DNA of 64,000 nucleotides from Agarophyton chilense (taxonomy: Eukaryota; Rhodophyta; Florideophyceae; Gracilariales; Gracilariaceae): NCBI GenBank assembly GCA_030374765.1, contig JARGXX010000003.1, positions 1,178,001-1,242,000 of the forward strand, in the 5' to 3' direction. This document shows, piece after piece, positions 12,149 through 22,172 of this stretch (its first letter is position 1; each line of letters opens with the position of its first letter). Made by a program: the position numbers and the translations under genes. Under the pieces are notes generated by a model. It worked only from the letters and a program-made list of their open reading frames with translations, had not been told where the DNA came from and ran no database searches.

Positions 12149-12595
12149 TCAAAGTGTACAGATGTGTTTTGTAACTGATTGCAGAGGGCCTTTGCCTCTT
12201 CCTATATTCGTCGGATTCGGTTTCTTCTTCGAATCATTCCCCTCTATTCTGTAAACTTGGCAGTTGACTGCTTCTTGAAGGATTGGAGTTTTGAACTTTT
12301 TCAAATTCTTTTCGAGGCTTTCATCATATGAGATGCAGCGGCGCATGTCGCGCTTCAGTGCTGCCGGTTGCAGACGCTGCAAGAGGATATCGACGGCCTT
12401 CTTCGGGTTCTTCTTTCGAAAATCAGCCCAACCAACGCTCTCGAGGCGTTCCAAGAAGTCGGAACAGTAGTGCGTGATGCGGGCTTCTGCATCAGCAATA
12501 TGAGTCGGCATAGAGAATCCTTCTAAGACCTTCTCTATGATTGTCGAGTCGGAGATCAACGAATCGACGCGGGAGACAAGCGACTTGACGAACAA
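12149..12595 (-). pseudogene. Retroelement Gag-like remnant
   Basis: A 148-codon minus-strand frame, strongly helical and charged, reads like the middle of a retrotransposon Gag capsid region (ILLQRLQPAALKRDMR, then YDESLEKNLKKF) with a basic Lys/Asn-rich end. It ends 28 bp before the Gypsy-2 5' LTR and seems unrelated to Gypsy-1 or Gypsy-2 Gag. A zinc-knuckle-like fragment on the same strand lies beyond the other end of Gypsy-2. The assignment rests on general composition and layout only. Confidence 0.35.
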
Positions 12596-12622
12596 CTTAA
12601 TTCTGTCCCTTGTCAGATCATA

Positions 12623-13066
12623 TGAAGGAGCGATAATAACGGTTGAGCCCGGTAAGCCACCGGGCCCTGAAGGATCTTGCAGGTGACAGGTGTACGGGTC
12701 GACCTCGGTGGACTCATGTAGGTTATTATTTTAATTTAATTAGTGTAATAGATTTACACTACAGTGCCAGGGAGATCTCAGCGCCTCGTCAGTACTATTC
12801 ACTTGGCTCGAGTGACGCTTCTCCCTTAGAGTACGGTAGGCAGCGTTAAGATACTAAATGACCCCCTTTGGTATATTAATTCCACCCTTTGGTCTTCAAG
12901 CCATCGTTTACGTATCTCCAACCTGTAAGACTACGCAGTAAACGCCAGCTCATTGCAACAAATACTCTGGGAGTGCCGCCGTCAAGGATTAGAACCTTAA
13001 GACCTGCTCTACCACGCTACCACCGGTCGAGACCCGTACGCTGAATTAACCCGTCATTATGTTACA
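12623..13066 (+). repeat. Gypsy-2 5' LTR
   Basis: Starts TGAAGGAGCGATAA and ends TTATGTTACA (TG...CA). It aligns along its length with 20932-21374. The start resembles that of the Gypsy-1 LTR (TGAAGGACGATG). Near its end (12966-13015), read on the minus strand, is a D-arm-like and T-arm-like pair. Confidence 0.9.
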
Positions 13067-13069
13067 TTT

Positions 13070-13085
13070 TGGTTTCCCGACTTAG
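13070..13085 (+). other. Gypsy-2 primer-binding site
   Basis: TGGTTTCCCGACTTAG lies three bases after the 5' LTR end. It matches the Gypsy-1 PBS at 15 of 16 positions and sits at the same spacing. Confidence 0.8.
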
Positions 13086-13190
13086 AAAGCTCTGGAATAA
13101 TTGAACGGACAACTGGAACCATAAATTATCTAGATTCTAACCTTTGGTTTAATTCCCCAGCGGACCAGAAGTACAGAAGCAACCGCCATT

Positions 13191-15364
13191 ATGGATGCAG
13201 GAAACACACCCAACCGACCCGACCATAGGACTCCTACGGCAGGACGAAGTGCGACTACAATGCCGGCGATGTGGCCCGACCCTCAGGTTGATACCGCTAG
13301 CGACCGCAACAGCACCAGGAGCCAGCCGCAAGAAGTACTGACCCCACTGCGCGTTTACGAGAACTCTTCACCAGGCCCACCTCTAGGCCAGGGACACCTC
13401 AAGGAGAAACCCCCCAGACCGAAAGAATTCAAGAAAACCTGCCCGCAGGTCTTGCCGACCTTCTTTGGCCCCGTCTCCGTGAGCTCTGCTCAACACACTT
13501 GGATTCCATTATGGACGTGCGACTCGCTACGGCGATCGCTGACCATACGGATTATCTCATCGCGCGAATCGTCCCTAAGGTATTGGAGTCTGATTTATCC
13601 ATAGACTCCCCCCTACAGGCTGTTTAAGGAGCCATCACCCGCCAGGCAGGCAATTTGGTCCCTAGGACCACCCCACCACAAATTAACCATCCGATCTTCG
13701 TATGGCAACCCCCTATTGAACCCCCAGGAGCGGCGGACTTATCCGCCCCTCGCCGGGAATACCATCAGGAAAACCCAATGGTGGGCCAATCTAGGAGCAG
13801 AAGAGAAGCTCCAAGTCTAGATGAGAGACAGGTTGCCCATCAGGAGAATCCAAGGAAGGGACAAGCGAGAAGCAGAAGAGAAGCTTCGCGTCTAGAAGAG
13901 AGACCACTTGCCCCACCTGACGGATTATATGAGGCACAGCGACCTCAGGGCTCCATCGGATCAAATAGAGAGATCGATTCTTTAGGTCCCTACTCCGCTG
14001 GAAAGAAAAGAAGTAACCGCAGGAGAAAGAAGCACAGAAGGAGTAAGAGAAGAGACCATTAGGACACGCGTGATTCCGAATCTGCCTAAACCGAAACGAC
14101 CGACTCGGAAGTGGATGAGGCTGCCATTCGAGGCCTCAGACCACTGACAACCACAAACAAAATTTTCCTTAAGGTTCTAGACTACCAGAAGTATCGGCTT
14201 GCTGACAAGTCCGCGAAATATTCTGGTCCGGTGGCTCGCAAGGTCGCCAAATGGGCCAAACGGATGCAACTAACCATTACGGACAAGTTCTCGGGTTCCG
14301 GTCCCATTGCTGTCCTTAGGTTTATCAGTTTGTTCCGTACGGCCTGCGATCAGAACGGTGTCCACGAGGGCGCCGCTCTGTACCTTTCCCAATTCTTCCT
14401 TATAGGACAGGCGCGTGAACGAGTGGTTTCGAAGATATCTGGCACAACTGACCTCGTGGTTGCTCAAGACCATGAGCTCCTCAGGTCACACCCTCAGGTT
14501 GTTCATTATCTCTTGGAAACTTACTCCACGGATGACGTTATAATGGATGCCCACCAGGAAGCAATATCCTTTGGGCAGAGCTCTAACATGACGGAATCGG
14601 CTTTCGCAGACGATCCATGGAAGAGGTCTTACCGATGTGGAAACATGTTCTCCGAAGGACGGCTTAAACGTCACTTCATCACGGGATTGCTCCCTGTCAT
14701 TCGGACACATGTGCGCAATTACCACACGAAAAACCCGCAATACTTCTTCCGAAGGCTCGTTACTTACGCCGAGGGTTATGGCAAAACCCACAGGATTTCC
14801 AGGCGCAACGCTGATATAACCAGAGGACACGCAACTCCATTTCGTAAACGCAACCAACCCCATTTAGTTAGCTCCACGGAGTCGGAAATGGGTGCATCAC
14901 TCCATTACGCCGGTTTTGGAGACGTCCTCGCTGTCAATTTCAGTGCTCCTCCGTCCGGTCACCCATCATACACATCCCAGGAAACTACAGCGACCAATGG
15001 ACCACCCACACCTAAGTATTCTCCCTTTCCGACCCGAAAAGACGTTTTTGTTCGCTCCCCAAGGGCCTGCTTTCTCTGCTTGTCACTGACCCAACCCTGT
15101 GACTGTACGAGGTATCTGCCTGAGGACGCACGAAAAACCCTCCTAGCCCTAAGGGAAGAGAATTATCCGGTGCGGACATCCGAAGGAATGTATAACAGGG
15201 CACAGCAACGAAACCCAGGGACCCCTGGAAGATCACGCTATGCCACGCCTCCGAACACTCCGATCAAAGCCCCACAGGTCCACGCTATTGTAGATCCTGC
15301 GGACGGCCCCGTGGAAGAATCCTATCCTCAGGATGGAATGGAAACCCCATCGGAAAACTCCTAG
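13191..15364 (+). pseudogene. Gypsy-2 Gag (frameshifted, stops)
   Basis: An ATG at 13191 opens a Pro/Thr-rich N-terminus that shifts frame near 13600. The second frame (13655-14062) contains two copies of an approximately 23-residue repeat with core HQENP..GQ.RSRREA, then a very basic Arg/Lys tail. Two stops, TAG at 14060 and TAA at 14087, separate it from the main Gag domain (14111-15364). That domain resembles Gypsy-1 Gag in layout (LDYQKYRLADKSAKY). A cysteine cluster, CFLCLSLTQPCDC, near 15070-15110 takes the place of the zinc knuckle. The TAG at 15362 ends gag, and pol is open in the -1 frame. Confidence 0.85.
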
Positions 15365-16377
15365 TGGGACGACTCGAGGCAGATCCTCCCTCTTTAAGCC
15401 CCTGCCTCAACCAATTGGATGGTCATGAGCTAAAGAGCTCCTCACCTCCCAATACAAACCACCCACAATGGACCACTCAGGATGAACCACAATTGGAACA
15501 CAGTAACGACCCCGTCTGTATCCTCAGGAAAGAGAACTATAAAGTTCAAGTACCCGTAGGACTTCGTTCAAACAACTTTCTAGTGACCACAGCTGTATTG
15601 GACACAGGCGCTGTTCCCAACTTGGTCCATCCTAAAGTGCTCCCACTGGGTTGGCAAGATTTCGTTCAGGCAAGGAAGACCGCAAGGATTACCGATGCGT
15701 CTCATAGACCAATGGACATTAAAGGGATAGTACCACTTTACCTCCAGGCAGGACAATTCAAAGTCCGCACGAGGTTCCTTTTATGTCCTAACTTAGGCGC
15801 TGAAGCAATCTTAGGGACCTCCTTTAACGACCGATACATTAAGGCCATTTATCCAGGCCTTAGGAAAGTCGCGTTTTACCGCGCACCTTCCATCTCCATA
15901 ACTCGTTCAACACCAGGGCCAGAAGCTAACCGCAAACGAGCGGTTGTCTCCGAAAACACGAAGTCCAATAAGGTTCGCCTGTCAAAGGCCATAACGATAC
16001 TGTCGATGACCAAAATCGCTGTATCGCTCCATTCCGAGTCCTCAGGTCTTGTAAAGATTCAGAACCACGCGAAAACGGTTCTGAAGCACATTACCTTGAT
16101 GGCCAATGGAGTAATGGACATCCACCTCAACAGGTCCATCTCGGTCACAATCAGAAACTTCCGAGATAAACCCGTGCAGTTACCTAAAGGTACAGTGATT
16201 GGTATCACTCTACCTGCGCCCGTGGCCATTATGAAGGCCCAAATGGATAATCTTTCGACGCCAACTCCCGACGAGGACGTCGACTCTTGGGAGGGAACGG
16301 TGGCCATCGGCGAAGAATTCGAATCCTATAGGCCCCAGGTACTTGATCTCCTCAGGGAATACCAGGCCATGTGGTGA
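15364..16377 (+). pseudogene. Gypsy-2 protease region
   Basis: About 337 codons in the -1 frame relative to gag. VLDTGAVPNLV at 15595-15627 is the retropepsin active site (DTGA at 15601-15612), and AEAILGTSFNDRYI is the second conserved protease block. The frame ends at TGA 16375-16377 in the linker before RT. The RT frame is identical, so this is a single in-frame stop rather than a frameshift. Confidence 0.85.
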
Positions 16378-18126
16378 TGTAGATTAGGCACAATCAGAGC
16401 CACTACACAGCGCATTGACATTCAGGATGATGCTAGACCACAATTCCAGCACCCATACCGTACCGGCCTTAAAGGTAGGGAAATTGTCGCCGACCAGATG
16501 AAAAAGATGCGCATTGCTCAAGCCATAGAGCCGGCGCCCCCAAACCAATCCGAATGGGCAAGTCCCCCTGTCCTCGTGGCGAAGAAAGATGGCTCCGTCA
16601 GGTTCTGTGTCGACTACAGAAAGCTGAAGGCAGTGACCAAGAGGGACTCATATCCGATACCCCGCATGGACGACTGTCTGGATTACTTAGGCGAAGCTGT
16701 CGTATTTACCGCACTTGCCGCTAACTCGGGAAATTGGCAAATCCCTTTGGGCGAAGACGCGAGAGCGCTGACAACCTTTACCACCCATGAAGGTATGTTC
16801 AGATTTACTCGCATGCCCTTTGGTTTGAAGAATGCACCAGCCACTTTCCAACGTGTAATGGACATTATACTGTCCAGAGTCAAATGGAAATTCGCCCTGG
16901 TCTATTTGGATGACGTTATAATCTTCTCACGGACCGTAAAGGAACACTTTTGCCACGTGAAGAAAGTGCTAACCATCCTACAGGACGCTGGAGTAACAAT
17001 GAAGCTCCGCAAATGCGCTTTCTTCCAGGCCTCAGTGGACTATCTCGGTCACATCGTCCTCCCAGAAAAGTTAAAGGTGGCTACGCGGACAACGAATGCG
17101 ATTCGCCAGGCAAAGCCTCCTAGGACCTGTACGGAACGACGATCCTTCGTGGGCTTGTGCAACGTTTACCGACGGTTCGTCCAAGGGTTTGCCAAGATCT
17201 CGGCCCGTCTAAACCCGATGCTGAAGAAGGGAACACCTTCGGAGTTGGAAGCCCTTACGGACGACCAGTACGAAGTATTTCAGACCCTAAAGGACAAATT
17301 GCTGAACCCACCCATATTGGCCTTACCAAAGCCCAATAGGGCTTTCATACTGGACACAGATGCCTCTGATGTCCAAGTGGGTTGTGCACTGCTACAGGAA
17401 CGGGAGTCACTGAAGGACTATCGACCTATTGGCTACTGGAGCAGAACAGTCACCAGCGCGGAGCGAAACTACAGTACGACCGAAAAGGAATGTCTAGCCT
17501 TCGTATGGTCCGTATTGACACTCCGTCCGTACCTCGAGGGAACTAGGTTTACCATTAGGACAGACCATGACTCAATCCTTTGGCTACTCAATATGACCGA
17601 TGCATCGAGTCGCCTAGCTAGGTGGCGCCTCAGGCTGTCAGAATATGACTACGAGATAACCTATAGGCCAGGCATCAAGAACCAGGCAGCACATGCCCTA
17701 TCGCGAATCATTACCGACGGAACTGATGATACCCCATTGGACGAATTAATTCCCACCCCCTTTACAGATGATGGACCTCAGGACTACACGGATACAGATG
17801 ACCTTATGGGTAAGGGGAAAACAGAGGACCCTGAGGTAAAGGAGAACGAAGTATACCTATTGGACTGGGAAACAGTACCGCCCAATTCGCCACCACCTCA
17901 GGTTAACGCGATAGCCCCGGAGGAAAAAGAGATCCTCCCTATAACTATTGAGGAACTTCTACAGGCGCAGGTAGAAGATGAGTACAGCAAGGAAACAGCC
18001 CAATTGGTGAGAACCTCTGGATGCATATTCGACTATGATCGATTTGGACTACTATGTTGCCGCTCACCTCTGGATGGCGCACTCCAACCGGTAATACCAA
18101 CTTCGCTCAGGGCGCGATTACTATAG
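16378..18126 (+). pseudogene. Gypsy-2 reverse transcriptase and RNase H
   Basis: The frame is open from 16378 and reads RT: VRFCVDYRKLKAV, MPFGLKNAPATFQRVMD, and the catalytic YLDDVIIF box at 16903-16926. The thumb region is YLGHIVLPEKL. RNase H follows with LDTDASDVQVGCALLQ, then TEKECLAFVWSV and TDHDSILWLL. An acidic linker leads towards integrase and stops at 18124-18126. In the palm, ALAANSGNWQI replaces the usual L-D-A catalytic context (Gypsy-1 reads LDANWGYWQV). The first RT Asp is therefore lost in this copy. Confidence 0.88.
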
Positions 18127-18978
18127 CCCATTTTCCTCGCTTGGCTGGTCACCGTGGAGGCCGACGAATGTACCAAACCCTAAGGAAGTTCTTCTAATAG
18201 CCACTAATGGCACAAAACCTATGGAAAACTGCACGGAACTGTACATCATGCGCACAGATCCGAGGGTCTCGCGCCAACCATCAGACCAAATTGAAGCTCT
18301 TCCCCGCCGCAGGTCCAATAGAATTTGTCGCAATGGACATACTTGGGCCTTTGCCTGAGTCTTCCCATGCAAAACAGTTTGTTTTGGTCAAAACCGATGG
18401 GTTTACCAAACTTACCGGAGCCCTACCCCTAGGGAAGACAAAAGCCATGGATGTCGCCACAGATTTCTTGTTCCACTGGGTACACCCATATGGCATACCA
18501 CTCTACCTCCTTACGGATAATGGCATCCAAATTATTCTCACACATTTGTGCTACGCTAGGTACTAAACATGTGACCACCACAACGTACCAACCACAAACC
18601 AACGGGCAAGCCGAACGCTTCAACCGCACCCTTCTGGACCAATTGGCACACTACGTATCGGAGCACCAACTGGACTGGGACGGCTACGTTGAGCCACTGG
18701 TTTATGCCTACAACACGCAAGTGCAAGCTTCCACGGGGACAACAACTTTCGACTTAACGCTAATGACATCGCCACCGCAAATTGCTGTTGACCTTCAGGA
18801 GTCTATTATATCCCAGTACATAACAGAAGGAATGACTCATACCCAGGCGAAGCGCTACTGCAGGCGACGCCTCGACGGCATTATCCAATCGGCTAGAGCT
18901 CTACTGACCAAAGCCCAACGGTGCTACAAGGTCAATTTCGAAAAAGCCGTCTGGAACACACCTACCTTTGAGAAATGA
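18127..18978 (+). pseudogene. Gypsy-2 integrase (frameshifted)
   Basis: The zinc-binding region is damaged by stops near 18194 and picks up at 18207 (CTSCAQIRG). The catalytic core shows FVAMDILGPLP for the first Asp and LTDNGIQI for the second in one frame, then TYQPQTNGQAERFNRTLL with the Glu in the next frame. The frame changes near 18520-18560. Downstream sequence to 18978 is the integrase C-terminal part (AYNTQVQASTGTTTF). At least two frameshifts and several stops make it inactive. Confidence 0.85.
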
Positions 18979-19106
18979 GATTTTGGTTACCTGGACTGGC
19001 CACTGAAGGACAGTGACGAACTCGAGGATACTACACGGAAGCTCTTACATAGCTCTACGAAACCATAGAAGTCCCTAAGGCCAGTCGACGCACCATTACG
19101 TTACTA

Positions 19107-19660
19107 ATGGACGGCCTACAGGACACTGTAGCTATTGCTCGGGTGACACGAGCCCACAGCTCTCCCGAATCACCAAAGTCCCAGCCCCCTGGCCCAACGA
19201 AATCACAACGACCCCAGGTCGACGCTCAAGTACCCACATCCCCCAAGGCAGTTTCAGCAGACCCGACAAGCCTCATGGACTTGATAATAAACGCCAATGA
19301 CGATGATCCATCTCTTCCAAACGACTCCGATGGATTCTCCCCTCTACACCACACTCTCCTTCCGGAGAATGAACACCAAGCCAAATACGTGATTGAGCGC
19401 TTCATCTCCACCGGTCGTGGAGAGGATGGAACTATGCGCTATCGTGTCCGTTGGTTCGGCTAAACCCCTGAGGAAGACACTCGGCAAGAGCCTCAAACCA
19501 TTCCGGCTAATTTTATCTCCCAAAATTGGCGCAAAGTCGGCAGCACGGAGCCCATCCTTCAGGAGGGGGCAAGCATTGGTCCAAATAATTCCAAAACGAC
19601 TCCCAAAATGCCTGTCGAAACGCCTCCCGACACGAAGGTTCGCCGTAGCGCCCGCATCAG
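19107..19660 (+). pseudogene. Gypsy-2 chromodomain tail
   Basis: A Ser/Pro-rich linker leads to YVIERFISTGRG...MRYRVRWFG at about 19388-19460. A TAA at 19461-19463 then interrupts the expected chromodomain continuation, which resumes in the same frame with TPEEDTRQEPQ and the terminal NFISQNWRKV. Chromodomains at the integrase C-terminus define chromoviruses. Confidence 0.75.
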
Positions 19661-19867
19661 GGAACAAAGCCAGTCCTCAGGCGAAAGCTGAGGAAGACCT
19701 GAGACGCTCTCAAGGTTTGATGCATTCCCAGGGCACTCACGTTTGAGAAATACACGAAGCAACTTTGGGAAAGCACAAACATTTATTTATTTGACTAACT
19801 AGCAGAGGCCTAACAGTCCTCGCCATGACCTCAGGGTTCGCGAAAGAGCTCCGAATACCAACAGAAC

Positions 19868-20459
19868 TCACTGGGACGGCGCAGGAGTAACTCCCTCGTC
19901 TTCATTGGGACCTACAGGAGCGAAAAGCGGACTAGGGTCACCCGAGGAGACTACGGTACCAATAGGACCAGCCCCAGTGAGCCGAGCACGCTTCTTCGGC
20001 GGAGATTCACCTGAAAAACTATCGTCACCATCAAAAGCTTCCCGGAAGCTCAAATTCAGACCATACCGGGCATCCAAGTCGGCAGTAAGCCTCTGGGACA
20101 TCATTTATGCATTTTGCTGCAGGATATTGACCAAAGCGGTCTTCAGATCCTAACTTTGTTGGAAAACCGCGGCGTAGCGCGCTGAGCGGCGCGTCCAGGA
20201 GCCAGCTTCCCTCAGGACTGTCACAATTTCCATCGAGGCAGTAATACCAACGGTACGGCAGAATGGAATGACGCACTACCCTCGGATTTCGTCCGATGGT
20301 ATGGTCATAGCGGTCCCCGGGGCGCTTATAAGCCACTTTGTAAATCGAGCAGCTCCCCGCCTGGTTGTTCGAAGCCATGGTGCCGCTGCCCACAGACTGG
20401 TCCGCCAGGAAATGGATAGGAAAAATGACGGAAGCCACAAAGTCCGGAGGGAGAATAGC
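19868..20459 (-). pseudogene. Antisense ORF of Gypsy-2 (between pol and 3' LTR)
   Basis: On the minus strand a frame opens after a stop at 20462, with an ATG at 20378 (MASNNQAGSC). It has a Tyr/Trp/Cys-rich stretch (PYRWYYCLDGNCDS) and then shifts frame around 20031-20170. It ends with an acidic/basic segment (GDDSFSGE, PPKKRARL) and a Pro-rich tail, stopping at 19868. It converges with pol and lies in the same interval as the antisense frame of Gypsy-1. Both have a Trp-rich, two-cysteine patch, but the similarity is too loose to call homology by eye. The PPKKRAR stretch could be a nuclear localisation signal. Confidence 0.45.
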
Positions 20460-20931
20460 TTATCTGACGGGCTTATTAGGCCAGTTCGGCATCGCGCGCG
20501 ACCAATGGAAAAGTACCACGATGCAAAGAACAGATGACGGAATTGATCCGAACGGACTGACAGACGTAAACCACGGTGGACGAAGTGCAGACGGTCGCCA
20601 AAGGAAGAGCGGAGACTAAGGAAGGCCCCAATGAACGTCAGGGGAGAAGAAGCCAAGGGACCATCTCGGCAAGGCGACACGAAGAATACGCCGGTGATGC
20701 TCCTATGGCCAGCGCTCACGGCGCGCTTCAGTTTCAGTCCTTAGGCAAATTAATTGCCACCGCCGCGTTAATGGTCAACTCACGATTCCTCCAACCCCCG
20801 CAGGTGATGACGACGCGACGTCCAGTCGCGCCCAGTGGTAAGGGGAGTAGCTAAGCGCTCACGTCCCCTCGTTCAATCATGAGACAATGTGGACTTCGCC
20901 GTGACAGCCGAATCCGACGGATAGAGGTATG

Positions 20932-21374
20932 TGAAGGATCAACGATAACGGTTGAGCCTTGCAAGCCGCTGGGGCCTGAGGTATCTTACAGACGCCGCGT
21001 GGACTGGCCGACCTCAGCTGGGCTCATTTAGATTATTTTTTATTTTATTTAGTGTCATAGATTAGAATTACAGTGCCAGGGAGATCCCAGTGCCTCGCCA
21101 TAGTTATTTACTTGGCTCGAGTGACGTTTCTCCCTTGGAGTAAGGTAGGCACCGTCAGGATACTAAATTACCTACTTTGGTACATTAGTTCCACCAATTG
21201 GTGTTCAAGCCATCGTTTCGGTAGCTCCGACGTGTAGCACTACGCATTAAACGCCAGCCCATTGCACCAAGTGCTCTGGTAGTGCCGCCGTCATGGATAC
21301 GAACCTATGGACCCGCTCTATTACGCTATCTCAGGTTGAGACCAGTACACTGACTAACCAGTCATTGCGTTACA
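20932..21374 (+). repeat. Gypsy-2 3' LTR
   Basis: Starts TGAAGGATCAACGATAA and ends TTGCGTTACA, and aligns with the 5' LTR along its full length with many substitutions. The purine-rich sequence just before it (gacggatagaggtatg) is a weak polypurine-tract candidate. Confidence 0.9.
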
Positions 21375-21378
21375 ATTT

Positions 21379-22172
21379 TCCATCAACGATAGTGATCGAG
21401 TCTGGTTTTCTGCCAGGATTGAAGCACAATGAATTGGTTTTGATGTGCAATATGTTGGCTTTGCGGGTGACTTTTCAACCCATCACTCAGTGAGAAGAGC
21501 CTTCGAGTACAATTTCCGTGGTTTCGATGAGAATGTCATTGTCTGATATGGCGGTCAGTACTTTCGAGCCCAGAATTCGTCGTGCTGGACTGGCACGAAT
21601 TCTGATTCCCTATTGCCACTTATCATGTTCTCCTTGTGACTCAGGAATGCTGTCGAGTTTAGTATTTCTTGTTAGGCCAATTGCATCTGTGAGCAACCGT
21701 ATCTCAACGTGACCAATACAAGAGTAGGGTTTAACATATTTAACTAGGATTCCGAGCGTTTCCAGAACGCCAAACATTTCAAGATTGCCGTTCGACTCAA
21801 ATAATATAACTGACTTGAACGAGACGGTATTTACGGGAAGGTAGGACCGTGATTGTATGCTTCCTTTTTTGAGCGATCTTTCGAATGTGATGCAGGGCCA
21901 TCGAAGCACTTCACATAATGTTTCATGGTCCCATTAGGGTTTTGTTTGCGTTTCCAGTGCCCGTACCTGTCGCAAGTATCATATGGATATTTCATGGTCG
22001 GGGACTTTCTTCTGGGGAGAGGTTCTTCATGACAATTTTGATTGCGAGAGAGAAGTCTAGCGGAGCTTGCGGATATCGGGTCCATATTCGACAAGCTTGA
22101 CAGATGGCTCTTGTGAACGTCATCATACTGCCTCAAGACTGACGAAAATTTCTCATACTTCAAATAATCCAA
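21379..22172 (-). pseudogene. Degenerate retroelement fragment
   Basis: On the minus strand the frame from 22172 contains a knuckle-like stretch (YDTCDRYGHWKRKQ... HYVKC). The continuation in another frame, to about 21600, has hydrophobic/Gly patterning like an aspartic protease region, followed by stops. Frames change at about 21830 and 21610. It abuts the Gypsy-2 3' LTR. The assignment to a retroelement is inference from the zinc-finger-like cysteines. Confidence 0.3.

Larger units (their letters stand above)
12623..21374 (+). mobile_element. Gypsy-2: full-length but dead Ty3/gypsy chromovirus
   Basis: Two LTRs of about 444 bp (12623-13066 and 20932-21374) flank PBS, gag, protease, RT, RNase H, integrase and chromodomain on the plus strand, with an antisense frame before the 3' LTR. 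The LTRs differ at many positions, so insertion is old. Stops and frameshifts break gag, pol and integrase. No target-site duplication is seen: TCATA precedes the 5' LTR and ATTTT follows the 3' LTR. This suggests rearrangement or decay of the flanks. Confidence 0.92.

Noticed and set aside
12618-21379. TSD for Gypsy-2
   Set aside because: TCATA and ATTTT do not match at 4, 5 or 6 bases.
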